Below, piece by piece: positions 8,609 through 15,392 of a stretch of DNA of 19,722 nt (positions are counted from its first letter, which is position 1; each line of letters opens with the position of its first letter). Both the position numbers and the translations under genes were made by a program. The DNA is from Clostridia bacterium (lineage in GTDB: Bacteria; Bacillota_E; RBS10-35; JAJYVN01). The stretch covers positions 1-19,722 of the forward strand of contig DAHWHT010000003.1 of assembly GCA_027335515.1 (NCBI GenBank). The letters run 5' to 3'. Below the pieces are notes generated by a model. The model was not told the DNA's origin. It worked only from the letters and a program-made list of their open reading frames with translations, and searched no databases.

Positions 8609-9973
8609 TCAGCCGCCCGAGCCGCAGTCGCGGCGGCCCTGGCGCAGGCGCTCCGCCAGCAGGTAGTGATCCAGAAGATTACGGGTGTTGGGTGGTCCGA
8701 GGTGCTCCAACGCGGCCTCCACGACCGCCGCGGCCAGCAACTCGGGATCGTGGCGCACCAGGCCGTCCCCGCGCACGAGGTTGCGGGCCAGCACCCGCAC
8801 GCCCAGCGCGGCGCATCGGTCGGGCGCCGCCGCCACCGGACCGGCACCCTGGGCCCGGTAGGGCTCCAGACGCTCGGCCGGGATGTGGCCGTCGTGGACC
8901 AGCACCCCATCCACGCCGGGTCGACCGATATGCGCCTGGAGGGCGGCCAGATGATCGGCGGCGGTATAGCCGTCGGTCTCGCCGGGCTGGGTCATGACGT
9001 TGACCACGAAGAGCCTCAGGGCGTGGCTGCGGTGCAGCGCATCACGCAGCTCATGCAGGCAAAGGTTTGGCAGCAGGCTGGTGTAGAGGCTGCCCGGCCC
9101 GATGACGACCACATCGGCCTCGAGGATGGCGGCCACCGCCTGCGGAACGGCGCGGGGTTGCTCCGGGTCGAGGCGCAACCGCCGCACCCGGCCCGCGGCG
9201 GCCGCGATCGCAGTCTCGCCCCGCACCACCCGGCCGTCCTCCATCTCCGCCACCAGGGTGACGTGCTCCACGGTGGAGGGCAGGACGCGCCCGCGCACCG
9301 CCAGCACGCGGCTGGCCGCGGCAACCGCCTCCACGAAATCACCGGTAACCTCGGACAACCCCCCCAAGAGCAGGTTGCCGACGCTGTGGCCGGCGAGGCT
9401 ACCCCGCTGAAAACGGTGCTGGAAGAGCTCTTCCATCAAAGGCTCCGTGTCCGCCAGGGCCAGCAGGCAGTTGCGAATATCCCCCGGCGGCAGGATCCCC
9501 AGTTCGCCGCGCAGCCGCCCGGAGCTGCCGCCGTCGTCCCCGACCGTGACCACCGCGGTCAGGTTGCCGGTATAGGCCTTCAGACCGCGCAGCAAAACCG
9601 GCAGGCCCGTGCCACCGCCGATGGCGACAATCCGCGGACCACGCGCCACCTGTCGGCGCCAGTACAGGAACTCGCCCAGGCTGCCCGTCGCCGCCGGGGC
9701 CAGGGCCTCCGTGACCGAGAGGGCCACCCCGCGCAGGGCGACCATGGCAGCCGCCAGACCGGCCAAACCGAACGCCAGCGCCAGGCCCCAGCGCGGTACC
9801 ATCGTCCCGTCCGGCCGCCGCAGGGCCCGCGCCACCGCGGCGGCCAGGGCCGGCACCGCGCCGGGATTGAGGCTGAAGGCCACGGCGAAACCCAGGAAGA
9901 CCACCGCCACCGCAAACAGGGCGAGCCAGCGTTTGATACGAAGCCCCGGATACAGCCAACGCAACAGGCGCAC
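8609..9973 (-). CDS. yvcK: YvcK/GlmR-type regulator with N-terminal membrane anchor
   Basis: The C-terminal 340 residues are a YvcK (CofD-like, UPF0052) domain: AIGGGTGLPVLLRGLK (117-132), VTVGDDGGSSGRLR (142-155), PPGDIRNC, and later IGPGSLYTSLLPNL and NVMTQPGET. Family knowledge: Bacillus YvcK (GlmR) binds UDP-GlcNAc, stimulates GlmS and is needed for growth on gluconeogenic carbon. The N-terminal 110 residues contain two hydrophobic segments (about 16-35 and 62-82), giving a 454-residue long form of a protein that in Bacillus is about 320 residues and soluble. The opening MRLLRWLYPGLRIKRW looks like the start of other long-form YvcKs, which supports this GTG start. It sits 45 bp after rapZ. 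Confidence 0.93.
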   Translation of the reverse strand: MRLLRWLYPGLRIKRWLALFAVAVVFLGFAVAFSLNPGAVPALAAAVARALRRPDGTMVPRWGLALAFGLAGLAAAMVALRGVALSVTEALAPAATGSLGEFLYWRRQVARGPRIVAIGGGTGLPVLLRGLKAYTGNLTAVVTVGDDGGSSGRLRGELGILPPGDIRNCLLALADTEPLMEELFQHRFQRGSLAGHSVGNLLLGGLSEVTGDFVEAVAAASRVLAVRGRVLPSTVEHVTLVAEMEDGRVVRGETAIAAAAGRVRRLRLDPEQPRAVPQAVAAILEADVVVIGPGSLYTSLLPNLCLHELRDALHRSHALRLFVVNVMTQPGETDGYTAADHLAALQAHIGRPGVDGVLVHDGHIPAERLEPYRAQGAGPVAAAPDRCAALGVRVLARNLVRGDGLVRHDPELLAAAVVEAALEHLGPPNTRNLLDHYLLAERLRQGRRDCGSGG

Positions 9974-9974
9974 A

Positions 9975-10010
9975 GTAGGGTGGCCCCCCGATCCTCAGCA
10001 GGTAGGGTGG
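9975..10010. repeat. 9-bp direct repeat in rapZ-yvcK gap
   Basis: GTAGGGTGG occurs at 9975-9983 and again at 10002-10010, a spacing of 27 bp, inside the short gap between the rapZ stop and the yvcK start. On the coding strand it reads CCACCCTAC twice, flanking the G-run that probably serves as the yvcK ribosome binding site. Chance is possible in such G-rich sequence. Confidence 0.5.
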
Positions 10011-10018
10011 TTCGGACT

Positions 10019-10918
10019 TCAGCGACGCTCCGTGTCACCGGCCGCGTCGTCCTCGCCAAGCGGCAGGTCGCAATCGCGGTGCACCACCTCGACGGTACGC
10101 CCAAGACCGCGCAAATGCTCTCCGATCGATTCGGCAAGCACAACCGAGCGGTGGCGCCCGCCGGTGCAGCCCACGCCGACCACCAACTCGGCCCGGCCCT
10201 CCGTTTGATAATGCGGCAGGAGGAAATCCAGGAAGCCATAGGTCATTTCGAGCAGCTTCCGCGTCACCGGCCAACGCAGCACATACTCCGCGACCGCCCG
10301 CTCCCGCCCGCTGTGCGCGCGCAGGGCCTCCACGTAGTGCGGATTCGGGAGGAAGCGCACATCCAGCACCAGATCGGCGTCCTGCGGCAAGCCGTTGCGG
10401 AACCCGAAGGACACGACCGTGATCCGCAGGCGCGACGTGGATTCGGCCGCAAACAGTTCCCGGATCCGCGTGCGCAGTTCCCCCTGCCGCAGCAATCCCG
10501 TGTCCAGAATGCGGTGGGCCCGGCCGCGCAGCGGCTGGAGGCGACGACGCTCCTCTGCGATCCCGTCGGCAACGCGGCCGTGCGGCGCCAGCGGGTGCTG
10601 CCGCCGGGATTCCTTGTAGCGGTGAATGAGCGTCGCCTCGTCCGCCTCCAGAAAGAGGATCTGGTAGGGCACCCCTTCCGCTTCCAGGGCGGCCAGAGCG
10701 CTGGTCAAGCTGGCAAAGAACTCCCGGCCGCGCACGTCCACGACCAGCGCCGCCCGGTCGATCGCGGTGCCGCGGCGGCAGAGTTCGGCAAACGTCGGGA
10801 TCAGCGCCGGCGGCAGGTTGTCGACGACGTAGAAACCGGCATCCTCCAGGGCCCGGCTGGCTTCCGTCTTTCCGGCTCCCGAAAGTCCGGTGATCACGAC
10901 AAGCCGCAGGTCGGACAC
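10019..10918 (-). CDS. rapZ: RNase adapter / GlcN6P sensor RapZ (YvcJ)
   Basis: RapZ is a P-loop nucleotide-binding protein. In E. coli it binds glucosamine-6-phosphate and steers decay of the small RNA that activates glmS; in Bacillus (YvcJ) its role is less clear. The start chosen is the GTG giving MSDLRLVVITGLSGAGKT (299 residues, family size), with GAGGGGG nine bases upstream. The frame stays open far upstream, but that part resembles nothing. Walker A is GLSGAGKT (11-18), followed by the family block FYVVDNLPP (29-37). The C-terminal RapZ domain has FLPNPHY and GCTGGRHRSV (250-259). It is the first gene of the minus-strand run, and the divergent gene to its right suggests that the operon promoter lies in 10919-11090, though I could not fix it. 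Confidence 0.94.
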   Translation of the reverse strand: MSDLRLVVITGLSGAGKTEASRALEDAGFYVVDNLPPALIPTFAELCRRGTAIDRAALVVDVRGREFFASLTSALAALEAEGVPYQILFLEADEATLIHRYKESRRQHPLAPHGRVADGIAEERRRLQPLRGRAHRILDTGLLRQGELRTRIRELFAAESTSRLRITVVSFGFRNGLPQDADLVLDVRFLPNPHYVEALRAHSGRERAVAEYVLRWPVTRKLLEMTYGFLDFLLPHYQTEGRAELVVGVGCTGGRHRSVVLAESIGEHLRGLGRTVEVVHRDCDLPLGEDDAAGDTERR

Positions 10919-11050
10919 CCGGGTCGCCCCCTCGCGGCGGAGACCGGCACCTTCGGGCGCCGTCCCCGCATCCATTCGCCCGTGGAAGGCCGAGCCCTCT
11001 TGTCGCGAGCCAGGAGCCGCCCCGCATCCCCGCCGGCGTCCGCGACCGGC

Positions 11051-11079
11051 TTGCCCGACTTCCCCCGCGCGGATAGGCT
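11051..11079 (+). promoter_or_regulatory. Candidate promoter for the small membrane protein
   Basis: TTGCCC (11051-11056) and TAGGCT (11074-11079) are spaced by exactly 17 bases. A start site near 11086 would leave almost no leader before the GTG at 11091. Both hexamers match the sigma-70 consensus only partly. The remaining 10919-11050 region shows no feature that I can support. Confidence 0.4.
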
Positions 11080-11090
11080 GACCCGGGGGG

Positions 11091-11600
11091 GTGGTCGCCA
11101 CGCGCGACCCTCGGGTGGGACTGTGCGGCATCTCGGCCGGCATCGGCCTCTTGGCGGCGCTGTTTCTGGGAATGATCGGCCAGCACTGGGCCGTCCTGCC
11201 GCTGCCCCTGGCCACCGTATCCGTGCTGCTGCTGATCAACATGGGCGGAGGACCCCTGAGGCCGGTGCTGACCGTGGTGCAGGCCGTCATCCTCGGCCTG
11301 CTGTCGTTGCCGCTGATGCTCAACGGCATCGGGGTCATCACCCTGATGGGCTGCCTGTTTGCCGTGGCGGCCATCTTTTACCGCACCCCGGCCCCGAATG
11401 CCCCCATGCCGGAGTGGCTGCAAACGCGGCGGGTCCGTCGGCGCCGGATGCGGCACCGCGGGGGAAGCCGGCCGACCGACGTGCCCGCGGCCGGTGGGGG
11501 CGAAAGCCGGCCCGCCGATGCCCATGCCTCCCCCGCCCTGGATGTCCCGCTGAACGCGGCGCCGCAGGCCGGCCCGGGGGACACCCAACCGCTCCCCTGA
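11091..11600 (+). CDS. Small membrane protein with basic, disordered tail
   Basis: I do not recognise the family. Residues 10-98 contain three to four hydrophobic helices (about 10-28, 34-50, 57-76, 80-97). They are followed by a strongly basic cluster (113-123, Arg-rich) and then a Gly/Ala/Pro-rich tail to residue 169. The basic cluster suggests a cytoplasmic C-terminus. The GTG start at 11091 sits directly after a run of G, which is unusually close for a ribosome binding site. Translation may therefore be leaderless or begin at another nearby codon such as the GTG at codon 9. It diverges from rapZ. The 150 bp after it contain one short hairpin (11662-11675) and no U-tract. Codon pattern and hydrophobicity make it a likely real gene. 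Confidence 0.65.
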   Translation: MVATRDPRVGLCGISAGIGLLAALFLGMIGQHWAVLPLPLATVSVLLLINMGGGPLRPVLTVVQAVILGLLSLPLMLNGIGVITLMGCLFAVAAIFYRTPAPNAPMPEWLQTRRVRRRRMRHRGGSRPTDVPAAGGGESRPADAHASPALDVPLNAAPQAGPGDTQPLP

Positions 11601-11731
11601 CGCGGGTGGGCCGCCTCCGTCCGCAGCCGACGCGCCGCGCAACCGGTCCGAAACCATTTCCCCCAGCCGCCTGGGCAACCCCGCCGCCGAACACCACCAT
11701 CATGCGGCACACCCCACCACCCTCGGCAGAC

Positions 11732-11761
11732 TTGCATAGTGCCCCTATGTAGATGCATAGT
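11732..11761 (+). promoter_or_regulatory. Putative marR promoter overlapping operators
   Basis: TTGCAT (11732-11737) and CATAGT (11756-11761) are 18 bases apart and resemble -35/-10 hexamers. The predicted start site falls near 11768, on the A of an in-frame ATG. That would give a leaderless mRNA and fits the absence of any Shine-Dalgarno. Both operators cover this promoter. This is inference from spacing alone. Confidence 0.4.
11733..11751. promoter_or_regulatory. Operator 1 (imperfect palindrome)
   Basis: TGCATAG, a 5-base spacer and CTATGTA form a 7-5-7 inverted repeat with one mismatch. It has the same half-site and spacer length as operator 2, with centres 21 bp apart, about two helical turns. 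The likely ligand is the adjacent MarR-type dimer. Confidence 0.75.
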
Positions 11762-12283
11762 AGAGCTATGCAACCGCCAGCGGAGCGCCCGGACCCGCCG
11801 CAGGACGCCGCCACGGTGTTGGAGGAACTCACCCGACATCTGACCCGCCTTGGCCCCCTGCGGGAACTCAGCCTGTCCGCACTGGGAACACTGGCGACAC
11901 TGGCGGTCAGCGGTCCGATTGCGGTCACGGACCTCGCAGGGCGCGAACAGATCAGCCAACCGTCCATGACCACGCTCTTGTTCCGGTTACAGCGGCACGG
12001 CCTCGTGCATCGGCGGCGCGACCCGGCCGACGGCCGGGTGGTCTTGGTCGCGATCACCGATGCCGGGCGTCGGACGCTGCACCGCCGCCGGTCGTCCCGG
12101 ATCCAGTTCCTGACCGACCTCGTGACGCGGCTGACTCCGGCCGAACAGCGGGCGTTGCTGGAGGCGGTCCCGGCTTTGCGCGCGATGACCCAGGCGCTTA
12201 CGGCACTCACGCTGCAGGGTCGCGATGCCCGCGATGCCCAACAGCCGACTTCTCTGAAGGACGGAGTGCAAACCAATGCCTGA
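11753..12283 (+). CDS. MarR-family transcriptional regulator
   Basis: This is a 176-residue winged-helix protein. A recognition region around residues 58-84 (VTDLAGREQISQPSMTTLLF, then RLQRHGLVHR) leads into the wing (87-105), which has the family hallmark DPADGR before VVLVAITDAG. Long terminal helices for dimerisation are present. MarR proteins usually repress a linked efflux pump and release DNA on binding a small aromatic ligand. The next gene overlaps it by 8 bp (ATGCCTGA) and encodes an MFS transporter, the classic arrangement. The start is unclear: ATG at 11753 and ATG at 11768 both lie inside operator 2 and neither has a ribosome binding site, so the shorter, leaderless form is plausible. 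The ligand cannot be told from sequence. Confidence 0.92.
   Translation: MHSRAMQPPAERPDPPQDAATVLEELTRHLTRLGPLRELSLSALGTLATLAVSGPIAVTDLAGREQISQPSMTTLLFRLQRHGLVHRRRDPADGRVVLVAITDAGRRTLHRRRSSRIQFLTDLVTRLTPAEQRALLEAVPALRAMTQALTALTLQGRDARDAQQPTSLKDGVQTNA
11754..11772. promoter_or_regulatory. Operator 2 (perfect palindrome)
   Basis: TGCATAG (11754-11760) and CTATGCA (11766-11772) are perfect inverted repeats around TAGAG. The site overlaps both candidate start codons of the marR gene (11753 and 11768), so bound repressor would block transcription initiation or very early elongation of the regulator-transporter operon. Such autoregulation is usual for the MarR family. Confidence 0.8.
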
Positions 12284-13541
12284 CGCCGCACCATCTGCGA
12301 GCCTCCCGCACGCTGGCCGCGGCAGCCTGCTGCGCCAGCCCAGATCCGTCTGGGCGGTGGCGTTTGCGGCGGTCGTCTCGTTCATGGGCATCGGCCTGGT
12401 CGATCCGATCCTGCCGCTGTTGCGCAAACAACTGCACGCCACGGCCGCGCAGGTATCGCTGCTGTTCACGAGTTACTTCCTCATCACGGCGTTCGCGATG
12501 TTGATCACCGGCTGGGTCTCTTCACGCATCGGACCGAAAAAAACACTGGTGACCGGCCTCGGCCTAATCGTCACCTTCAGCGCGCTCGCCGGCCTCTCCG
12601 CTGGCGTGCGACAGATCGTTTGGTTCCGCGGGGGCTGGGGGATCGGCAACGCGCTGTTCATCGCCACGGCGCTGGCGGTCATCGTCGGCGCCGCCAGCGG
12701 CGGTTTCGAGGGCGCGATCATGTTGTATGAGGCGGCCCTTGGACTCGGCATTTCCGTGGGCCCGCTCCTGGGCGGCGAACTCGGTGGCATCAGTTGGCGC
12801 GGTCCGTTCTTTGGAGTGGCGGTGCTGATGAGCATCGCCCTGATCTCCGTCGTCACCCTCCTGCCGCCGACCCCTCTCCCACCGCGACGCTCGTCGGTGA
12901 TCGATCCCCTACGCGCCTTGCGGCACCGCGGCCTGTTGACCGTCGCCATCACCGCGCTGCTGTACAACTGGTCGTTCTTCACGATCCTCGGCTGCGCGCC
13001 CTACCCGATGCGGATCTCGGTCCACGAGCTCGGCTTCGTGTTCACCGGATGGGGGATCCTCGTCGCCCTGTTCGCCGTGTTTGTCGCCCCGTGGCTGGAA
13101 CGCAGGATCGGGACCGTCTTCAGCCTCTGCCTGAGTCTCGTGCTGATGTGTCTGGACATGCTGGCCATCGCTGCGTGGACCGAGCATCGCACCATCCTCA
13201 TCGTGTGCGTCATCCTCACCGGCGCATTCATCGGCCTGAACAACACCCTGGTGACCGCCGCCGCCATGACCGTGGCGCCGGTGCCGCGCCCGATCGCCTC
13301 GGCGGCATACAGCTTCGTGCGCTTTTTCGGCGCCGGCGTCGCACCGTTCGTAGCCAGCACGCTGGCCGCACGATACGGCGTGCATACCCCGTTCTATCTG
13401 GGGGCGTTGACCGCGATGGCGGCCGTACCCGTCGTCGCGTCGGCCCGCCGGCTGGTTGAGCGTGGCGTCGACGCCGTGGATGGGGATATCCAAGACTCGG
13501 AGGACTTTCGGGAGACGGGGGTCGAGGAAGGGGCGGGCTGA
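12276..13541 (+). CDS. MFS transporter (probable multidrug efflux)
   Basis: This 421-residue protein has about twelve hydrophobic helices. The first loop carries an MFS motif-A-like segment, GWVSSRIGPKK (79-89), and helix 1 has FMGIGLVDPILPLL, typical of drug:H+ antiporters of the Bcr/EmrD-like group. Residues 188-215 form the central cytoplasmic loop. The C-terminus ends in an acidic stretch. It is translationally coupled to the upstream MarR-type gene, with AAGGACGGAG shortly before its ATG, so it is most likely repressed by that protein and induced by its substrate. Substrate is unknown. Codon use looks slightly less extreme than in the neighbouring wall genes, which is compatible with acquisition of the pair, but this is weak. 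Confidence 0.92.
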   Translation: MPDAAPSASLPHAGRGSLLRQPRSVWAVAFAAVVSFMGIGLVDPILPLLRKQLHATAAQVSLLFTSYFLITAFAMLITGWVSSRIGPKKTLVTGLGLIVTFSALAGLSAGVRQIVWFRGGWGIGNALFIATALAVIVGAASGGFEGAIMLYEAALGLGISVGPLLGGELGGISWRGPFFGVAVLMSIALISVVTLLPPTPLPPRRSSVIDPLRALRHRGLLTVAITALLYNWSFFTILGCAPYPMRISVHELGFVFTGWGILVALFAVFVAPWLERRIGTVFSLCLSLVLMCLDMLAIAAWTEHRTILIVCVILTGAFIGLNNTLVTAAAMTVAPVPRPIASAAYSFVRFFGAGVAPFVASTLAARYGVHTPFYLGALTAMAAVPVVASARRLVERGVDAVDGDIQDSEDFRETGVEEGAG

Positions 13542-13876
13542 GGGAGGACGGTCGCAGGGATCAGGGATCTGGAGTCGGGTGCCAGCCGGCGCAGGGGCGG
13601 AGGGTGGGGATGGTGCAGCGGGGGCCCGGGCGCGATACGCTTGCATCCCACCATGGCACGGTTCGCCTCCCCACATGGACAAGTACCCTACAGATCGTGT
13701 TGGTCCGCCGGCCAAAGAGAGGTGGGTGGCGGACGAACCACCAGGGGCCAGGTCACGGCACCGGACCCCAGGGCCGTTCGCCTGGTTTTCCCAGCCCCGG
13801 GTATCTCTGGATATGTCTGGGTAGCATCGAGTAAACCCTCGTGCGCTCGTGCGGCTCCCCCCCGCGCAGGCGCGCG
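13542..13876. other. Non-coding stretch between transporter and serine operon promoter
   Basis: I find no supportable gene here. Short overlapping frames lack ribosome binding sites and family resemblance. The region contains a hairpin at 13701-13740 (TGGTCCGCC with GGCGGAC and a bulged ACCA), the likely terminator listed separately, and a less G+C-rich patch around 13800-13840. Confidence 0.6.
13748..13789 (+). terminator. Probable terminator of marR-MFS operon
   Basis: CCAGG (13748-13752) pairs with CCTGG (13781-13785), and inside it ACGGC (13755-13759) pairs with GCCGT (13773-13777), followed by TTTT. The two-part stem and short U-run fit a modest intrinsic terminator about 200 bp after the transporter stop codon. 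The internal loop and large apical loop lower confidence. Confidence 0.5.
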
Positions 13877-13905
13877 TTGACGATCGGGCCCTCCCGTGCT
13901 AGCGT
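13877..13905 (+). promoter_or_regulatory. Sigma-70-like promoter upstream of serine genes
   Basis: TTGACG (13877-13882) and TAGCGT (13900-13905) are separated by exactly 17 bases. This is the best promoter match in the window, of the TTGAC/TAGNNT style common in high-G+C Gram-positives. Initiation near 13912 would give a leader of about 217 nt before the aminotransferase ATG, containing the structured region and terminator described next. Confidence 0.65.
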
Positions 13906-13908
13906 GAA

Positions 13909-14067
13909 GCGCGGTTGACCACGGTGATCCTGCCGTGCGGTTCGAAGGTCGCGCGCGACCGCGCCGGCGCTCCGAGCGGGGACGGGCCCAGACCGCTGCG
14001 GTCCGGGGGAGAAGTATTGCGAGGACACGCTCCTCGCCCCTCGCCGGGGCGGGGTTTGTTGTTTTGA
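13909..14067 (+). ncRNA. Structured leader or small RNA of unknown class
   Basis: Between the promoter and an intrinsic terminator lies a strongly structured segment. GCGCGGT (13909-13915) pairs with ACCGCGC (13958-13964) and encloses a smaller hairpin with arms ACGG/CCGT. GACCG/CGGTC form a second hairpin near 13991-14003. GCGAGGA (14019-14025) pairs with TCCTCGC (14031-14037). The last hairpin uses six bases of the terminator's 5' arm, so the two are mutually exclusive, which is an attenuator layout. I looked for a T-box sequence (GGTGGNACCGCG), glycine, SAM and SRP-like cores and found none. It could equally be a free-standing small RNA of about 150 nt. Structures were found by eye, without energy calculation. 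Confidence 0.55.
14032..14065 (+). terminator. Intrinsic terminator inside serine operon leader
   Basis: CCTCGCCCC (14032-14040) pairs over 9 bp (one G-U) with GGGGCGGGG (14046-14054) around a TCGCC loop, directly followed by TTTGTTGTTTT (14055-14065). This is the clearest intrinsic terminator in the window. It lies only 63 bp upstream of the aminotransferase ATG and downstream of the promoter, so expression of the downstream genes from that promoter must involve read-through. Confidence 0.8.
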
Positions 14068-14087
14068 CCCCACACATAGGACGGCGT

Positions 14088-14109
14088 GCCGGCCGCGCCC
14101 AGGGCCGGC
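14088..14109 (+). other. 7-bp hairpin before the aminotransferase RBS
   Basis: GCCGGCC (14088-14094) and GGCCGGC (14103-14109) pair perfectly around an 8-base loop. It ends a few bases before the ribosome binding site (GAGGGAGGG and GCGAGG) and has no U-tract. It could influence translation or mRNA stability. Confidence 0.4.
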
Positions 14110-14128
14110 CCGAGGGAGGGCGCGAGGC

Positions 14129-15349
14129 ATGCCGAACGACCCGGCAGCCCGACTTGAGGAGGCCCAGGCCCGCATCGACGACCCCGCGATTCCCGAGCAG
14201 TTGCTGCTCGTTCCCGGACCGACGCCGGTGCCGCGGGAGGTCCGCCTCTACGGGGCGTCCCCGCTGATCAACCACCGCAGCCAACCCTTCCGCGATTTAT
14301 ACAAGCGGGTCCACGTGGGACTGCGCCAGGTCTTTCAGACGGAACACGAGGTGTTCGTCTGGCCCGCCTCGGGCACCGGCGTACTGGAGTGCGCGCTGGT
14401 CAACTGCTTCAGCCCCGGCGACCGGGTGCTGTCGCTGTCCATGGGGGCGTTTGGCGAACGTTTCGCCGAAATCGCCGCGGCATTCGGCCTGGAGGTGGAG
14501 CGCCTCGAGACGCCCTACGGGCGCGGGGTGGACCCCGATGCCGTGGCCAGGCGGCTGGCGCAAGACGCCGCCGGCCCGGGTCCACGCTTTGCCGGGGTGC
14601 TGATCACCTTCAACGAGACGTCCACCGGCGTGCTGGCCGATCTTCCGGCCCTGCTGCCGGCCGTCCGGGAGCACGGGGCCCTGTCGCTGGTCGACGCGGT
14701 CAGCGGCCTGGGCGGCGCGGACCTGCGCATGGATGCCTGGGGTTGCGACGTGGTGATCACCGGCAGCCAGAAGGCACTGATGACCCCGCCCGGTCTGGGC
14801 GTCATCGGCGTCGGGCCAAGGGCCAAGCAGGCGGGAGAGCGGGCACGCCTGCCCCGCGCCTACTGGGATTGGCGGCCGTATCGGGCCATGGCCGACCATG
14901 GCGAGACCCCATACACCCCGGCGGTGTCCCTGTGGTACGAGCTGGATGCCTCCCTGCGGCGCATCCTCGCCGCCGGCCTGCCGCAGGTGTTCGCCCGCCA
15001 TAAGGCCATGGCGGCCACGGCGCGCGCCGCCTTCTCCGCCGCCGGCTTCCCGCCGCTGACCAGCGAGGCCGACGCGTCCCCCACCGTCACCGCGGCTCGG
15101 CTGGCCGAGGGCGTGGCCTTTGCAGACCTGTCCGCCGCCCTGGAGGCGCGCGGGGCGACCATCGCGGGCGGTATGGGCCCGCTCAAGGGCAAGATGCTGC
15201 GCATCGGGCACATGGGCGGTCTTGCGGGTTCCGACCTGTTGCGCTTTTTTGCGCTGCTGGACGACAGCCTCGCCGGCCTGGGCGCGGCGGGAGCCCACCG
15301 CGCGGCGCCGGCGGCCCAGGCCGCCGCCCGCGCTGCCGGCCTGGTCTGA
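14129..15349 (+). CDS. Class-V PLP aminotransferase (serine-pyruvate/alanine-glyoxylate type)
   Basis: This is a 406-residue fold-type I PLP enzyme of the serine-pyruvate/alanine-glyoxylate family. The family opening LLLVPGPTPVP occurs at residues 25-35, after a short non-conserved extension. SGTG (81-84) binds cofactor phosphate, Asp189 in LVDAVSGLG contacts the pyridine nitrogen, and Lys215 in TGSQKALMTPPG is the Schiff-base lysine. The ATG start has a G-rich ribosome binding site. The gene is followed after 43 bp by serA, and no serC lies in the window. In several Bacillota and archaeal relatives such enzymes paired with serA are thought to supply the phosphoserine aminotransferase step. 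I infer the same here, with glyoxylate- or pyruvate-dependent serine/glycine metabolism as the alternative. Confidence 0.9.
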   Translation: MPNDPAARLEEAQARIDDPAIPEQLLLVPGPTPVPREVRLYGASPLINHRSQPFRDLYKRVHVGLRQVFQTEHEVFVWPASGTGVLECALVNCFSPGDRVLSLSMGAFGERFAEIAAAFGLEVERLETPYGRGVDPDAVARRLAQDAAGPGPRFAGVLITFNETSTGVLADLPALLPAVREHGALSLVDAVSGLGGADLRMDAWGCDVVITGSQKALMTPPGLGVIGVGPRAKQAGERARLPRAYWDWRPYRAMADHGETPYTPAVSLWYELDASLRRILAAGLPQVFARHKAMAATARAAFSAAGFPPLTSEADASPTVTAARLAEGVAFADLSAALEARGATIAGGMGPLKGKMLRIGHMGGLAGSDLLRFFALLDDSLAGLGAAGAHRAAPAAQAAARAAGLV

Positions 15350-15392
15350 CGGCGCCGTCCGGATGGTCCGCAGGGGGCGGGGGGTTGGAACC

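Noticed and set aside
8666..11752. A 1028-codon open frame on the plus strand opposite yvcK and rapZ
   Set aside because: It is antisense to two well-recognised genes, is rich in Arg, Gln, His and Pro as expected of a high-G+C shadow frame, and resembles no family.
13930..13965. A tRNA T-loop-like GGTTCGAA, and a T-box-like GGTCGCGCGCGACCGCG
   Set aside because: The flanking bases do not form a T-stem or cloverleaf, and the essential UGGN of the T-box is missing.
13924..14067. A 47-codon leader-peptide frame (GTG to TGA) ending in the terminator U-tract
   Set aside because: It has no ribosome binding site and no enrichment of serine or glycine codons, so a translation-based attenuator is not supported.
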